DNA of 47,914 nucleotides from Rhodospirillales bacterium (GTDB taxonomy: Bacteria > Pseudomonadota > Alphaproteobacteria > Rhodospirillales > JAPHRK01), in NCBI GenBank assembly GCA_026196105.1, contig JAPHRK010000028.1, positions 1-47,914 on the forward strand, in the 5' to 3' direction. The position numbers and the translations under genes are program-made. Numbering within the stretch: position 1 is the stretch's first letter; every line of letters begins with the position of its first letter. The notes beneath the pieces are model-generated. The model was given only the letters and a program-made list of their open reading frames with translations, had not been told where the DNA came from and searched no databases. Positions 18,002 through 28,085 of the stretch are shown piece after piece.

Positions 18002-18966
18002 TAGGCTTGGGTCAGTCCTTCAAACAAAGCCGTTGAGGTATAGCGTTCGGCAAAGGAAGGCAGAATAACCACAATGGTTTTGCCTTCCATCTCAGGACGC
18101 TGACCGACTTCCAAAGCAGCAGCAATGGCGGCTCCGGACGAAATACCACAAGGCAGACCTTCAAGATTGGCGGCCTTACGTGCCGTAGCAAAAGCCGTTT
18201 CATTGCCAATTTTAATCACTTCGTCGATCAAATCTGTATCCAAAACACCCGGCACAAACCCAGCGCCAATACCTTGAATTTTGTGAGGACCAGGGACACC
18301 ACCGGAAAGAATAGGGCTGTCTTCAGGTTCTACAGCAATCATTTGTACACTAGATTTTTTTGCCTTAAGCCCTTTGCCAACACCTGTTAAGGTACCGCCT
18401 GTCCCTACACCACTGATCACCGCATCAACAGTACCGTCGGTATCATTCCAAATTTCAACGGCAGTTGTACTCTCATGAATACTTGGGTTGGCAGGGTTGT
18501 TAAATTGTTGCAACAAAACAGCACCGTCAGTTTCATCAACGAGTTGCTGAGCTCTGTCCACAGCCCCCTTCATGCCTTTAGAAGCTGGAGTGAGATCAAT
18601 TTCAGCGCCTAAAAGCAGGAGCATTTTTCGGCGTTCCATGGACATGCTCTCAGGCATAGTCAGGATCAGACGATAGCCTTTCGCGGCACAGACAAAAGCC
18701 AAGGCAATGCCTGTATTGCCCGATGTCGGCTCCACCAAAACTGATCCCGGCTTGAGTTTTCCAGCGGCTTCGGCTGCGTTGATCATAGCGAGACCAATTC
18801 GATCTTTCACGGAAGCAAGCGGGTTAAAGAATTCGCATTTACCAACAATATTGGCTTTGCACCCGGCCTCTTTAGCCAAACGATTCAGGCGAACCAACGG
18901 GGTGGCTCCCACTGTATCCACAATACTATCGTATATTTTTCCTCGAAATTCCGAAGAACTCGCCAT
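18001..18966 (-). CDS. cysK: Cysteine synthase A (O-acetylserine sulfhydrylase)
   Basis: 321 residues from the ATG at 18966; an ATG at 19059 would add 31 residues reading across a palindrome and is not favoured. PLP-dependent type II fold: Lys54 in A-S-V-K-D-R binds the cofactor, T-S-G-N-T-G (substrate loop), and G-T-G-G-T-L-T-G. It makes cysteine from O-acetylserine and sulfide. It is followed directly by moeB and preceded by an Rrf2 regulator gene, with an operator-like palindrome between. Confidence 0.95.
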   Translation of the reverse strand: MASSSEFRGKIYDSIVDTVGATPLVRLNRLAKEAGCKANIVGKCEFFNPLASVKDRIGLAMINAAEAAGKLKPGSVLVEPTSGNTGIALAFVCAAKGYRLILTMPESMSMERRKMLLLLGAEIDLTPASKGMKGAVDRAQQLVDETDGAVLLQQFNNPANPSIHESTTAVEIWNDTDGTVDAVISGVGTGGTLTGVGKGLKAKKSSVQMIAVEPEDSPILSGGVPGPHKIQGIGAGFVPGVLDTDLIDEVIKIGNETAFATARKAANLEGLPCGISSGAAIAAALEVGQRPEMEGKTIVVILPSFAERYTSTALFEGLTQA

Positions 18967-19032
18967 ATTTCCATCTCCGCGTTGTATTAAGTTTCTATTT
19001 AATTCAAACTTGCCTATTTCCCATAAAAGATC

Positions 19033-19049
19033 AATCACGAATCGTGATT
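19033..19049. promoter_or_regulatory. Perfect palindrome upstream of cysK
   Basis: AATCACGAATCGTGATT is a perfect eight-base inverted repeat around a single A, 67-83 bases before the cysK start and downstream of the Rrf2 gene. A single-base loop is too tight for a good RNA hairpin, so a DNA operator, perhaps for the neighbouring Rrf2 regulator, is the better reading. Confidence 0.5.
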
Positions 19050-19101
19050 TTTTGATCATTCTTTAGGGTTTAGAGCTGAGCCAGCGACTTTACGAAAACA
19101 T

Positions 19102-19557
19102 TTAAATGGTAAAGTCGAGATTTTCGTGACCTTCGCTGGCAATATCGGCTTTTTGCGCCCGAGTACAAAGATCATCAATAGAGATGACGTCTAGGCGAGA
19201 CATAACATCTTCCTGAAGTTCGGCCCAAAGGGGCGAAACCACCCTTAAACCCAACTCAGAATGTGAAATATCTTTGGTCGGTTCTTCTCCAGTTTCCATT
19301 TTGCGAACAACACGCACCACATCACCCACGCTAATGCGGCGTCTTTCTCTTGCCAATCGATATCCCCCTCTTGGTCCCCGAACCCCAATGAGGAGGTCTT
19401 CACGAACCAACTGTTGCAACGCTTGCTCTAAATAGCGCCGTGGAATCCCTTGCCGCCGGGTTATCTCGCGGCTTTGAACGGGTTCACCACCAGCGTGGTA
19501 GGCGATATCTAGAACCGCCTCAATTGCGAACAACATTTTTTTAGATAGGCGTAACAT
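19102..19557 (-). CDS. Rrf2-family transcriptional regulator lacking Fe-S cysteines
   Basis: 151 residues. It begins with the Rrf2 winged-helix pattern M-L-R-L-S-K-K-M-L-F-A-I-E-A-V-L-D-I-A, then G-I-P-R-R-Y-L-E-Q-A-L-Q-Q-L and G-P-R-G-G-Y-R-L-A-R. The three clustered cysteines that hold the cluster in IscR and NsrR are absent (only one cysteine, late in the chain). That resembles CymR, the cysteine-sensing Rrf2 member. Its position next to cysK makes control of cysteine synthesis likely. It is upstream of cysK and downstream of dut on the same strand. Confidence 0.87.
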   Translation of the reverse strand: MLRLSKKMLFAIEAVLDIAYHAGGEPVQSREITRRQGIPRRYLEQALQQLVREDLLIGVRGPRGGYRLARERRRISVGDVVRVVRKMETGEEPTKDISHSELGLRVVSPLWAELQEDVMSRLDVISIDDLCTRAQKADIASEGHENLDFTI

Positions 19558-19592
19558 GTCGAGTTAACCCCCTTTAACTTTAATCCCTGTTT

Positions 19593-20042
19593 TCAAGTAC
19601 CTGTAGAGCCAAACCCTCCTTGGCCCCGTTCGGTTTCTGGCAATTCATTAGTTTCTACCCATTGGGCAGTTGTCACGGGAGCGACGACCATTTGTGCGAT
19701 CCTTGTCCCCCGATTAATTGAAAAAGCTAGTTTGCTTAAGTTCGTTAAGATAACTTTTACTTCACCCCGATAGTCCGCATCAATGGTGCCAGGACTATTG
19801 AGAACGGTGATCCCATGTTTGGCTGCTAAGCCAGACCGAGGCCTTACTTGAGCTTCAAAACCTACGGGAAGTGCCATAGAAATTCCCGTAGGAATCATCT
19901 TGGTTTCCCCAGGCATAAGCTCTTCTGGACTTTCGATCGCGGCAAGCAAGTCCATTCCTGCACTATGCTCGGTAGCGTAGGCCGGAAGAGGGAGATCTTT
20001 TCCATGAGGCAATTTGGTGACAGAAACAGAAACTTTCGTCAT
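19593..20042 (-). CDS. dut: dUTP diphosphatase
   Basis: 149 residues, typical of trimeric dUTPases. It hydrolyses dUTP to dUMP, keeping uracil out of DNA and supplying the dTMP precursor. Motifs: A-G-M-D-L (motif 1), P-R-S-G-L-A (motif 2), [11 protein letters not shown] (motif 3, with the catalytic aspartate), R-I-A-Q (motif 4) and R-G-x-G-G-F-G-S-T-G (motif 5) near the C-terminus. Its start overlaps the coaBC stop by four bases, a common coaBC-dut operon. Confidence 0.96.
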   Translation of the reverse strand: MTKVSVSVTKLPHGKDLPLPAYATEHSAGMDLLAAIESPEELMPGETKMIPTGISMALPVGFEAQVRPRSGLAAKHGITVLNSPGTIDADYRGEVKVILTNLSKLAFSINRGTRIAQMVVAPVTTAQWVETNELPETERGQGGFGSTGT

Positions 20043-21247
20043 TCTTTTCCCCCCAAGAATTGGGCAATCTGCAAAGAAAGTTTATTGGCTACTTCGTCTT
20101 TACTCATACGCGGCCAGGTTTCAGTTCCATCACCATCAATCATATGAACAAGATTTGAATCTCCGCCAAAAGTCCCGGTTTCTGGAGATACGTCATTAGC
20201 CACGATCCAATCACACCCTTTACGTTGGCGTTTAGCAACGGCGTGCTCAATAACTTTTTCCGTTTCCGCCGCAAAACCCACAACCAGCGAAGGACGCCCC
20301 ACACTCATTTGGCTTATGGTGGCGAGGACATCGGGATTTTGGACCATGGAGAGGGCTAAGGTATCTTCTGAACCTTCCTTTTTAAGCTTCTGACCTGCTT
20401 GGTTTTCCACTCGCCAGTCTGCAACTGCCGCCGCACATATAACGCCATCAGCAGGGAGGGAGGTTTCACAAGCCTGCAACATCTCAACAGCGGTGGTAAT
20501 TTTGCGCATTTCCACTCCAGCTGGATCAGGCAGGTTCGTCGGCCCACTCACTAAAATCGTTTCAGCCCCAAGCCGTGCTAAAGCGCTGGCAATGGCGTGA
20601 CCTTGTTTCCCTGAAGAATGGTTGGCGATGTAACGAACTGGGTCAATGGGCTCGTGTGTCGGACCGCTGGTGACAATAATTTTTTTGCCTGCCAGTGGTG
20701 TTTCATTGCCAAAGTGATTTTCAATGGCAGCAAGAATATCAGTTGGTTCAGCTAAGCGCCCCATGCCGAATTCATTGCAAGCCATCGCCCCTTCAGTCGG
20801 GCCAACCATGGAAACCCCACGAGATTTCAAAGTAGCAACATTAGCCTGAGTTGCCAAATGTTCCCACATGCGCACATTCATTGCTGGTGCAACCATTACA
20901 GGTTTATCTGTTGCCAATAAACAGGTTGTTGCTAAGTCACTCGCAAACCCGTTGGCCATTTGCGCCAGGATATTGGCTGTCGCCGGGGCCACCACCACAA
21001 GATCAGCGCTTCGGGACAGCTCGATATGCCCCATTTCACTTTCATCGGTTAGAGAGAATACGTTTTGAAAAACCTTCTCTCCGGTAAGGGCCGCCACAGA
21101 CATGGGCGTGACAAACTGCTCCCCACCTTTGGTCAGAATACAACGAACGGATGCATCGCGTTTTTTTAAGGCCCTGATAAGTTCAAGGCTCTTATAAGCG
21201 GCGATTCCACCGGTGATAATTAATAGAATTCTCTTCCCTGCAAGCAC
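20039..21247 (-). CDS. coaBC: Phosphopantothenoylcysteine synthetase/decarboxylase
   Basis: 402 residues. Bifunctional coenzyme A enzyme: the N-terminal CoaC flavoprotein decarboxylase (about 1-185) has T-G-G-I-A-A-Y-K, the A-P-A-M-N motif and A-C-N-E-F-G-M-G-R; the C-terminal CoaB synthetase has [13 protein letters not shown] and N-H-S-S-G-K, and G-F-A-A-E-T. Start is a GTG at 21247 with GGGGAAG eight bases upstream. It is the first gene of the coaBC-dut pair. Confidence 0.95.
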   Translation of the reverse strand: MLAGKRILLIITGGIAAYKSLELIRALKKRDASVRCILTKGGEQFVTPMSVAALTGEKVFQNVFSLTDESEMGHIELSRSADLVVVAPATANILAQMANGFASDLATTCLLATDKPVMVAPAMNVRMWEHLATQANVATLKSRGVSMVGPTEGAMACNEFGMGRLAEPTDILAAIENHFGNETPLAGKKIIVTSGPTHEPIDPVRYIANHSSGKQGHAIASALARLGAETILVSGPTNLPDPAGVEMRKITTAVEMLQACETSLPADGVICAAAVADWRVENQAGQKLKKEGSEDTLALSMVQNPDVLATISQMSVGRPSLVVGFAAETEKVIEHAVAKRQRKGCDWIVANDVSPETGTFGGDSNLVHMIDGDGTETWPRMSKDEVANKLSLQIAQFLGGKE

Positions 21248-21351
21248 TTGTAGAGCTTCCCCATTTAACGAGAATTTGGTGTGATAACCTAAACAGCAAT
21301 GAAATCATATTCAAGTACAATCGACGATTATATTAGATTTTTATGAAATAG

Positions 21352-22248
21352 CTATATTTCGGGCTCAATCGATTGCTGATGAATACATTTTGCCATAACT
21401 TTAGCTGCAGGAGTCAAAGGAAAATCCTTGGGCCAGGCAAGAACCGTTGTCCGTTTAAGGCTCGGGCATTCAATTTTTCGGGCTGTGAGACGCCCTGCCT
21501 CAACGTCTTCCTGGCAAGCAACATTAGCAAGGATGCTATAGGCTAATCCACGGCGCACGAGTTCTAAAATGACTGAGAGAGAGTCTACCTCTATCACAAT
21601 ATTGGGTGATAAATCTCTTTTAACCGCCGCACGGTCAATAACGGTCCGCAAACCATGAGGGCGCCCAGGAAGAACAAGGGGGAGCCCACATGCTTTATCA
21701 AAGGTAACTTTCTCGCCAAGAGCTTCCCCCTGGCCGGGGCAAGAAAGGAGAACCAATTCTTCTGTAGAAAGGGGTTCATAACCAATACGTGGGCTTACAG
21801 ACTCTTCATACAAAATGCCCAAATCAACCCGCCCATCAAGGAGTTGCTCCTGGAGGGTACCACTCATCAATTGGATAACCCGCAATTTTACATCAGGGTA
21901 CTCAGTTCGATAACGCTCAATCAAAGGCCCCGCCATAGTTCGACCCGAACTTGGAGGGAGGCCAATACAAAGTTCACCCGAAATCTTACCCTTCTGCGCT
22001 GCTAAATCAGAGTTAAACCGTTCTAGCTCACTTAGTACCGCCGAGGCCCGACGTTCCAACAACTCTCCTGCTGAGGTAATTTCCACCCCTCGACCCGTCC
22101 GCACAAACAGAGGTTCACCAATTTCTGCTTCCAAAAGTTTAATCTGACGGCTCAAAGCTGGTTGAGACAGGTGCAGTCTTTCAGCAGCTTTGCTGAAGCT
22201 ATTTAGTTCTGACACATGAAGAAAACCACGTAACTGTTTGAGGTCCAT
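21352..22248 (-). CDS. LysR-family transcriptional regulator
   Basis: 298 residues from the ATG at 22248 (M-D-L-K-Q-L-R-G-F), the typical LysR start; an ATG at 22332 would run through the operator. The winged helix-turn-helix (about 1-62) has S-F-S-K-A-A-E-R-L-H-L-S-Q-P-A-L-S-R-Q-I-K-L-L-E. A periplasmic-binding-like effector domain follows. It is divergent from the EamA transporter at 22374, and a T-N11-A palindrome lies between them, so control of that transporter is likely. The effector is unknown. Confidence 0.92.
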   Translation of the reverse strand: MDLKQLRGFLHVSELNSFSKAAERLHLSQPALSRQIKLLEAEIGEPLFVRTGRGVEITSAGELLERRASAVLSELERFNSDLAAQKGKISGELCIGLPPSSGRTMAGPLIERYRTEYPDVKLRVIQLMSGTLQEQLLDGRVDLGILYEESVSPRIGYEPLSTEELVLLSCPGQGEALGEKVTFDKACGLPLVLPGRPHGLRTVIDRAAVKRDLSPNIVIEVDSLSVILELVRRGLAYSILANVACQEDVEAGRLTARKIECPSLKRTTVLAWPKDFPLTPAAKVMAKCIHQQSIEPEI

Positions 22249-22278
22249 AAAAACTACCCAGGAATAAGAGAATTTCAT

Positions 22279-22299
22279 GATATCAGAAAAACTGATATC
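22279..22299. promoter_or_regulatory. LysR-type operator (T-N11-A box)
   Basis: GATATCAG (22279-22286) and CTGATATC (22292-22299) are perfect arms around AAAAA. The inner bases fit the LysR T-N11-A rule. The site lies between a lysR gene and the gene it faces, 75 bases before the transporter start. Confidence 0.7.
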
Positions 22300-22373
22300 T
22301 GTTAGATAAAACTTCGAATAGTTAAATAACATAAGGACCTGTATAACCTCACTAACATTTTGGAGATTATTTC

Positions 22374-23288
22374 ATGCCCCTTTATAAGGCCGATCCAGCC
22401 TTGGTTTTTGTATTCTTAGCTACATGTGCTCTTGCCTTTAAAGGGGTGCTAACCAAGCTCGCCTACACTGACGGCCTCGACGTTAACTCCCTCCTGTTAA
22501 TTCGGTTCGGCTTGGCAGCTCCCCTTTTTTGGGTTGGCGTGCGTTATTTAACCGGGGGCTGGACAGGAAACATGCGCCTGCGTGACTGGCGGGATTGTTT
22601 TATCTTAGGGTGTCTTTTTTTCATGGCAACCTATAGCGATTTCATGGCCCTGTCCCTGATTGATGTTAGCCTTTCACGCCTAATTCTTTTCACTTTCCCA
22701 GCCCAGATTGTCATTTTCACCTCAATCCGCGATCGCCGCCCTCCTTCCGGGCGGCAGATGTTTTCATTTCTGATTACCTATAGTGGATTGGTTTTTATCA
22801 TCGCCCCTGACGGGTTTGAAAATTTACCCGTCAATGACATTAAGGGAATTTATTGGGCTATGATCAGCGCTACAAGCTATGCGGCATATCTTATGGCAAG
22901 TCAGAGGGTCATGAAGCGAATCGGTTCAGCTAGATTTACCGCAGCTTCTGGCTCCATGACCTTAGGGCTCATGTTGGTGGCTATTTCCTTTACGGGTGGA
23001 TTTGAGGCTTTGGAGTTTACCACTGCCGGGTTCGGCTGGGGGGCTCTAATCGCCATTGCTTGTACGGTTATTCCCTTCTTTCTTTTGTTTGAAGGGATTG
23101 CGCGTAGTAATGCATCCAAAGCCAGTATGATTTCTCTCTTAGGGCCCGTTATTACCATCTTTTTTGCCTGGATTGTTTTAGGCGAATACCTGACCCCAAC
23201 ACAACTTTTCGGCTGTGTTTTGGCGATGATCGGTATTGGGTCTATAGAAGGGGTATTAAAAGTCCCAAAAAAGGGGATGGCTGCCTAA
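22374..23288 (+). CDS. EamA/DMT-superfamily transporter, LysR-linked
   Basis: 304 residues with about ten membrane helices in two EamA repeats; the second repeat ends with the conserved L-G-E-Y-L-T-P-T-Q-L-F-G-C pattern. A GGAG site precedes the ATG. The gene is divergent from a LysR regulator with a good operator between, a common arrangement for regulated exporters. The substrate is unknown. It is not closely similar to the transporter at 8916-9809. Confidence 0.88.
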   Translation: MPLYKADPALVFVFLATCALAFKGVLTKLAYTDGLDVNSLLLIRFGLAAPLFWVGVRYLTGGWTGNMRLRDWRDCFILGCLFFMATYSDFMALSLIDVSLSRLILFTFPAQIVIFTSIRDRRPPSGRQMFSFLITYSGLVFIIAPDGFENLPVNDIKGIYWAMISATSYAAYLMASQRVMKRIGSARFTAASGSMTLGLMLVAISFTGGFEALEFTTAGFGWGALIAIACTVIPFFLLFEGIARSNASKASMISLLGPVITIFFAWIVLGEYLTPTQLFGCVLAMIGIGSIEGVLKVPKKGMAA

Positions 23289-23294
23289 CCCGTT

Positions 23295-24041
23295 TTAAGG
23301 CTGCCATTCAATGTAGGGGGCTAAAACGGGAGCAAGGAGTTCATTATATTCACCTCGCTCTTTTAAAGCCTTGATACCATTCGTGAAATAGGCATCAATT
23401 TCCTGCCCTTTTTTCCCTTTGGGAAGGATCACCTTCACGTCAAAGTTTTTGTAAAGCTGGCGTTTAATATTCTTTAGTCCTAAATCCCGGATAAAAGGAT
23501 CAATTTCGTTTTGGGCAAAAATAAACCCATCAATCCTTCCTGCATCTACCATTTGAATGGCGCAGGATAAACAAGATAACCCTTCTGTTGGAAAGGGAAA
23601 AAAGCTGGTATGGGCTAAATCCGTTCCAATACTGTATTTTCCTAAATCACCCACTTCAACAGGTGAATTTTTATTTGTGTAGAGCACAAAAGACACCTGG
23701 AACAAAGTCGCTGTTGAAAAGGCATAGGGGAGTTTTTCAAGGTCCTCACCAGGAACCTCAATTAAGGGAATGTGATAATCGGCATTGCCCATTACCAAAT
23801 TACGCACAGAACGCTTAAAAGGCACGACATCTATTTGAGTTTGAGATTTAGTCAGGCGATCAAGCGCTTTAATCAGCTCAACATAGGCCCCTGTTAAATT
23901 GCCATTTTTATCTTCTTCAGCCGACTGGGGCATGTTGGCGAGGGACGCTTTATAGGATTTAGTTTGAGCCAGTGCATCGTGGCTTATTAAGACAAGCGAA
24001 ATTACAAACCCCATTAAGATGGTATGTAAATTAACGCCCAT
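23295..24041 (-). CDS. Orphan periplasmic solute-binding protein (SBP family 3 type)
   Basis: About 248 residues from the ATG at 24041; an ATG at 24062 is also possible. The N-terminus carries a signal peptide (M-G-V-N-L-H-T-I-L then a hydrophobic run ending A-L-A-Q). The mature part has the two-lobe amino-acid-binding layout, with D-A-G-R-I-D-G-F-I in lobe two and V-I-L-P-K-G-K-K-G. Cysteines in S-C-L-S-C are unusual. No permease or ATPase is adjacent. It is convergent with the EamA gene. A sensor or scavenging role is possible. Confidence 0.8.
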   Translation of the reverse strand: MGVNLHTILMGFVISLVLISHDALAQTKSYKASLANMPQSAEEDKNGNLTGAYVELIKALDRLTKSQTQIDVVPFKRSVRNLVMGNADYHIPLIEVPGEDLEKLPYAFSTATLFQVSFVLYTNKNSPVEVGDLGKYSIGTDLAHTSFFPFPTEGLSCLSCAIQMVDAGRIDGFIFAQNEIDPFIRDLGLKNIKRQLYKNFDVKVILPKGKKGQEIDAYFTNGIKALKERGEYNELLAPVLAPYIEWQP

Positions 24042-24111
24042 TTTTCTTGTTCCCAAACCCATAACCCCAAGTATATACCAAGTAAACAAACGTCAGCAAA
24101 CTGTATCAATG

Positions 24112-24146
24112 AAAAAAAGGGACTGCTCCATAGAACAGTCCCTTTT
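24112..24146 (-). terminator. Intrinsic terminator of the leu operon
   Basis: On the minus strand AAAAGGGACTG and CAGTCCCTTTT (24136-24146 with 24115-24125) form an eleven-base stem followed by more T residues. It lies about 25 bases past the leuB stop. Confidence 0.9.
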
Positions 24147-24168
24147 AAAAATAATATAGATGCAAGTT

Positions 24169-25278
24169 TTAGGCGAGTTTGTCCATTTCTCTTAAGAGGG
24201 AATCACCCATAACTGAGGTCGATACCTTAGCTTTACCTTTTTGCATAATATCTGCAGTACGAATGCCCCCGTTTAGTACGGCTTGAGCTGCATTTTCTAT
24301 TAGGTCGGCTTCTGCTCCCATATCGAAGCTGTAACGCAAGCACATGGCGAAGGACAGAATACTGGCCAGAGGATTGGCCATGCCTTGTCCAGCAATGTCT
24401 GGGGCTGAGCCATGGACTGGCTCGTACAGGGCTTTGGCTTTCCCATTAGCATCTTTGGCACCAAGGCTGGCTGAAGGCAGCATGCCTAAAGAACCTGTGA
24501 GCATAGCCGCACAATCAGACAGGATATCACCAAACAGATTGTCAGTAACGATCACGTCAAATTGCTTAGGGTTACGGACCAACTGCATTGCACAGTTATC
24601 GGCATACATATGTTGTAGCTCAATGTCGCTATAGCCGCCGTTTTTGTGCATGTCGCTAACAACGCCGCGCCAAAAAATACCTGATTCCATCACATTGGCT
24701 TTTTCAACGGAGTGAACCAGCTTATTGCGCTTACGTGCCAAATCAAAAGCAACTTCGGTAACCCGCTCAATTTCAGCTTTGGTATAAGACTGAGTATCGA
24801 TGCAGCGCTCTTGGCCTTCATAGGTTTGCATGCCCCGCGGCTGTCCGAAATAAACACCCGCTGTCAGTTCGCGCACGATCATAATATCAAGACCGGAAAC
24901 AACTTCTTCCCGCAAAGTTGACGCTTCAGCCAAAGCAGGTAGGCAAGTGGCAGGACGCAAGTTGGCGAACAGGTCCATTTCTTTACGAAGGGCCAAAAGA
25001 CCCGCTTCTGGACGGTGTTCCCGAGCCACGTCATCCCATTTAGGGCCGCCAACCGCACCAAGCAGAACTGCATCGGCATCCATGGCTTTTTGCAAAGTTG
25101 TATCATCTAAAGCAGTGCCGTGGGCATCATAAGCGGCTCCACCGACGAGGCCATCTTCCATATCGAAGTTAATCGTCCGGTTTTTAGCAATCCACTCAGC
25201 AACTCGCCTCACTTCGGTCATTACTTCAGGACCAATGCCGTCTCCAGCGAGAATGAGCAGTTTTTTTGTATCAGACAT
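24169..25278 (-). CDS. leuB: 3-isopropylmalate dehydrogenase
   Basis: 369 residues, the usual length. It oxidises and decarboxylates 3-isopropylmalate with NAD in leucine synthesis. Seen: G-D-G-I-G-P-E-V-M near the start, G-A-V-G-G-P-K-W-D, the substrate arginines in [13 protein letters not shown], the [10 protein letters not shown] motif, K-A-N-V and [10 protein letters not shown]. It is the last gene of leuC-leuD-leuB and is followed by a strong terminator. Confidence 0.97.
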   Translation of the reverse strand: MSDTKKLLILAGDGIGPEVMTEVRRVAEWIAKNRTINFDMEDGLVGGAAYDAHGTALDDTTLQKAMDADAVLLGAVGGPKWDDVAREHRPEAGLLALRKEMDLFANLRPATCLPALAEASTLREEVVSGLDIMIVRELTAGVYFGQPRGMQTYEGQERCIDTQSYTKAEIERVTEVAFDLARKRNKLVHSVEKANVMESGIFWRGVVSDMHKNGGYSDIELQHMYADNCAMQLVRNPKQFDVIVTDNLFGDILSDCAAMLTGSLGMLPSASLGAKDANGKAKALYEPVHGSAPDIAGQGMANPLASILSFAMCLRYSFDMGAEADLIENAAQAVLNGGIRTADIMQKGKAKVSTSVMGDSLLREMDKLA

Positions 25279-25302
25279 TCTTTTTCCTTTTTCCTACCGG
25301 AA

Positions 25303-25908
25303 TTACAGCCAAGGCCGTTGTTCTTTTTGTTTAGCTTCAAAAGCCGCGATCTTATCTTCTTTTTGCAAGGTCAAACCAACATCATCTAGGCCCTCAAGCA
25401 AACAATGTTTGCGGAAAGGTTCAATATCGAATTTGATGGTACCACCATCAGGACCACTGATCTCTTGGCTTTCTAAGTCAACGGTGACAGTCGCATTTGC
25501 GCCCCGTTCGGCGTCTTCCATCAATTTATCCACGTCTTCTTGGGGCAGGGCGATGGGCAGGATGCCGTTTTTGAAGCAGTTGTTGTAAAAGATGTCAGCA
25601 AAGCTGGTTGAGATGATGCAGCGGATACCGAAATCAAGCAGGGCCCAAGGGGCATGCTCCCGAGACGAGCCACAGCCGAAGTTATCACCCGCAACCAAGA
25701 TTGAGGCTTTACGGTATTGGTCTTTATTGAGGACAAAATCAGCTACTTCTGAACCATCTTGGTTAAAGCGCATTTCATCGAACAAGTTTTTGCCCAAGCC
25801 GCTGCGCTCAATGGTTTTGAGGAACTGCTTCGGGATGATCATATCCGTATCAACGTTAGTGATCTTCATTGGTGCAGCAACACCGGTAAGTTTTGTGAAT
25901 TTTTCCAT
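25303..25908 (-). CDS. leuD: 3-isopropylmalate dehydratase small subunit
   Basis: 201 residues. Partner of LeuC in converting 2-isopropylmalate to 3-isopropylmalate. The swivel domain shows [13 protein letters not shown] and the [17 protein letters not shown] motif. It lies 14 bases after leuC and 24 bases before leuB on the minus strand, so the three are one operon. Confidence 0.97.
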   Translation of the reverse strand: MEKFTKLTGVAAPMKITNVDTDMIIPKQFLKTIERSGLGKNLFDEMRFNQDGSEVADFVLNKDQYRKASILVAGDNFGCGSSREHAPWALLDFGIRCIISTSFADIFYNNCFKNGILPIALPQEDVDKLMEDAERGANATVTVDLESQEISGPDGGTIKFDIEPFRKHCLLEGLDDVGLTLQKEDKIAAFEAKQKEQRPWL

Positions 25909-25922
25909 TTTCTGATTCCCCC

Positions 25923-27344
25923 TTAGCCCATTTTCCGTACATCGGTCAGCTTGCCTTTAATGGCAGCCGCAACAGCCATTTCAGGACCTACCAGATGTGT
26001 ACGGCTGAGACGACCTTGGCGGCCTTCGAAATTACGGTTGGATGTAGAAGCGCAACGTTCGCCGGGCTTCAATTTATCATCGTTCATGGCAAGACACATG
26101 GAGCATCCAGGCTCGCGCCATTCAAAGCCAGCTTCTTTAAAGATAATATCCAGACCTTCTTCTTCAGCCTGTTCTTTAACCAGGCCAGACCCGGGAACCA
26201 CCATGGCGCTAACAGTGTCTGCAACTTTATTGCCTTTGGCGATAGAAGCCGCAGCGCGGAGATCTTCAATCCGACCATTCGTACATGAGCCAATAAAGAC
26301 CCGATCAATGCTGATCTCACTTAAAGGCGTTCCGGCTTTAAGGCCCATGTAATCAAGGGCACGCTGCCAGGTAACTTGTTGGGTTTCATCAGCCGCATCA
26401 GCAGGATTAGGAACCAAAGCTGAAATCGGCAAAGCGTTCTCAGGGCTGGTGCCCCAAGTGACAAAAGGCTCTAACTTAGAAGCATCTAAGGTCACTTCTT
26501 CATCAAAGGTTGCGCCCTCGTCGGTTTTAAGAGTTTGCCAATCAGTCAAAGCCACTTCCCAAGCGCCGCCTTTAGGAGCCATGGGACGACCCATAATGTA
26601 ATCAAATGTTGTTTGGTCTGGGGCAATAATACCTGCCCGGGCGCCGCCTTCGATAGACATGTTGCAAACAGTCATGCGGCCTTCCATAGACAAATCTTGG
26701 ATCGCTTTACCAGCATATTCAATCACGCTTCCGGTACCACCAGCCGTTCCGATTTGGCCGATAAGGGCCAGGATCAGGTCTTTGGCTGTGCAGCCCTTGG
26801 GCAGATCACCAACCACATTGATGCGCATGGATTTTGGTTTGGCTTGTAATAAGGTTTGGGTGGCCAGCACATGCTCAACTTCAGAGGTGCCGATACCAAA
26901 AGCAAGGGCGCCAAAAGCGCCGTGGGTGGCAGTGTGAGAATCACCACAAACGATGGTCATACCGGGCAGGGTGAAACCTTGCTCAGGACCCACAATGTGA
27001 ACAATTCCTTGGCGAATATCGTCCATGCCATAATAAGGCACGCCAAACTCTTTGACGTTCTTTTCAAGGGCTTGAATTTGGGTGCGGGATTCATCGTTGG
27101 TAATATTATCAACGCCGCCTTCCCGATCTGCAGCAACGGTGGGGATATTATGATCAGCAAGGGCCAAGGTCGCTTCAGGATGACGAACTTTACGACCCGC
27201 TGTGCGAAGACCTTCAAAAGCCTGGGGACTGGTTACTTCATGAACCATATGGCGATCAATATAGATCAAGCTGGTTCCGTCTTCTTGGGTATCCACAAGG
27301 TGGCGTTCCCAAATTTTGTCAAACAAGGTCGTTGGTTTGCTCAT
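25923..27344 (-). CDS. leuC: 3-isopropylmalate dehydratase large subunit
   Basis: 473 residues from the ATG at 27344 ([10 protein letters not shown]); an ATG at 27416 would add 24 residues reading through a hairpin. Aconitase-type [4Fe-4S] enzyme: cysteine ligands in F-I-G-S-C-T-N-G and in the [11 protein letters not shown] pair near the C-terminus. [12 protein letters not shown] is also present. First gene of the leu operon. A hairpin and a REP-like repeat lie upstream, and no leucine-rich leader peptide was seen. Confidence 0.97.
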   Translation of the reverse strand: MSKPTTLFDKIWERHLVDTQEDGTSLIYIDRHMVHEVTSPQAFEGLRTAGRKVRHPEATLALADHNIPTVAADREGGVDNITNDESRTQIQALEKNVKEFGVPYYGMDDIRQGIVHIVGPEQGFTLPGMTIVCGDSHTATHGAFGALAFGIGTSEVEHVLATQTLLQAKPKSMRINVVGDLPKGCTAKDLILALIGQIGTAGGTGSVIEYAGKAIQDLSMEGRMTVCNMSIEGGARAGIIAPDQTTFDYIMGRPMAPKGGAWEVALTDWQTLKTDEGATFDEEVTLDASKLEPFVTWGTSPENALPISALVPNPADAADETQQVTWQRALDYMGLKAGTPLSEISIDRVFIGSCTNGRIEDLRAAASIAKGNKVADTVSAMVVPGSGLVKEQAEEEGLDIIFKEAGFEWREPGCSMCLAMNDDKLKPGERCASTSNRNFEGRQGRLSRTHLVGPEMAVAAAIKGKLTDVRKMG

Positions 27345-27375
27345 AATATATAAAGTCCCTAGTTTTCGCACGAAA

Positions 27376-27401
27376 GCCCACGTCTGAAAACAAACGTGGG
27401 C
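27376..27401 (-). terminator. Hairpin upstream of leuC
   Basis: GCCCACGT (27376-27383) and ACGTGGGC (27394-27401) form a perfect eight-base stem, followed on the minus strand by TTTCGT. It could end the rplS transcript or act as a leu leader structure; the T-run is too short to be sure. Confidence 0.45.
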
Positions 27402-27440
27402 CGCAATTTTAAACAACAGCTTCTTTTAGGATAAAATACC

Positions 27441-27494
27441 GTCATTACCGGCTTGACCCGGTAATCCATAGACTCCCGGGATTAAGTCCGGGAG
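27441..27494. repeat. REP-like double palindrome between rplS and leuC
   Basis: Two hairpins lie in tandem: ATTACCGG and CCGGTAAT around CTTGAC (27444-27465), then CTCCCGG and CCGGGAG (27473-27494). The wording GTCATTACCGGCTTGACCCGG followed by an ATCCATAGACTCCCGGG stretch is the style of the dispersed intergenic repeat common in alphaproteobacteria. Confidence 0.65.
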
Positions 27495-27537
27495 GCCATG
27501 ATAATGTGTGGCACTTCTCCAAAAAGAAGCGTCTGTT

Positions 27538-28023
27538 TTATGCTTCGGCTTCTGAAGCCTTAGCGGCGGCCTTAGCAGCAGCTTTTTCGCGGGTTACAGC
27601 ATCGCGTGCTTGCTTAGCGGCACGTGCCACTTGAGCTTCACCAGCAGAAACCTTACCGGAGTGACCGGTGGTTTTTTCAGCGATACGAGCAGATTTACCC
27701 GTACGACCACGCAAGTAGTAAAGCTTGCTGCGGCGAACATCACCACGGCGCACAACTTCAATGTCAGCAACGTTTGGAGAGTAAAGAGGGAATACCCGCT
27801 CTACGCCTTCGCCGAAGGACAATTTGCGAACGGTAAAAGAAGAGTTGAGGCCAGCATTTTTACGGGCCAAGCATACACCTTCATAAACCTGGATACGCTC
27901 ACGATCGCCCTCTTTAACCCGAACGTGAACCTTCAAGGTGTCACCAGCGGCAAATACTGGACGTTGCTTTTCAGCAGTCAGTTTATCCATTTGCTCTTTT
28001 TCGAGCGTTTCGATGATATTCAT
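27538..28023 (-). CDS. rplS: 50S ribosomal protein L19
   Basis: 161 residues. The conserved core (about 1-118) matches L19, with [22 protein letters not shown] and [13 protein letters not shown]. An alanine- and lysine-rich tail of about 40 residues extends past the E. coli protein (115 residues), a common alphaproteobacterial feature. AAGGAAAG precedes the ATG. It ends the rpsP-rimM-trmD-rplS operon. Confidence 0.97.
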   Translation of the reverse strand: MNIIETLEKEQMDKLTAEKQRPVFAAGDTLKVHVRVKEGDRERIQVYEGVCLARKNAGLNSSFTVRKLSFGEGVERVFPLYSPNVADIEVVRRGDVRRSKLYYLRGRTGKSARIAEKTTGHSGKVSAGEAQVARAAKQARDAVTREKAAAKAAAKASEAEA

Positions 28024-28085
28024 CAGTCTTTCCTTATCGGTTTAAGATGCTGTGCTTCTTCATTGGAGCGGCCCAGAACCTTTTG

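Noticed and set aside
26084-26352. Many large frames opposite leuC, leuB and trmD
   Set aside because: They lie antisense to clear enzymes and have no motifs or ribosome binding sites; treated as shadows.
27345-27537. Leucine leader peptide (leuL)
   Set aside because: No small frame with a leucine run was found upstream of leuC; the region is better explained by a hairpin and a REP-like repeat.
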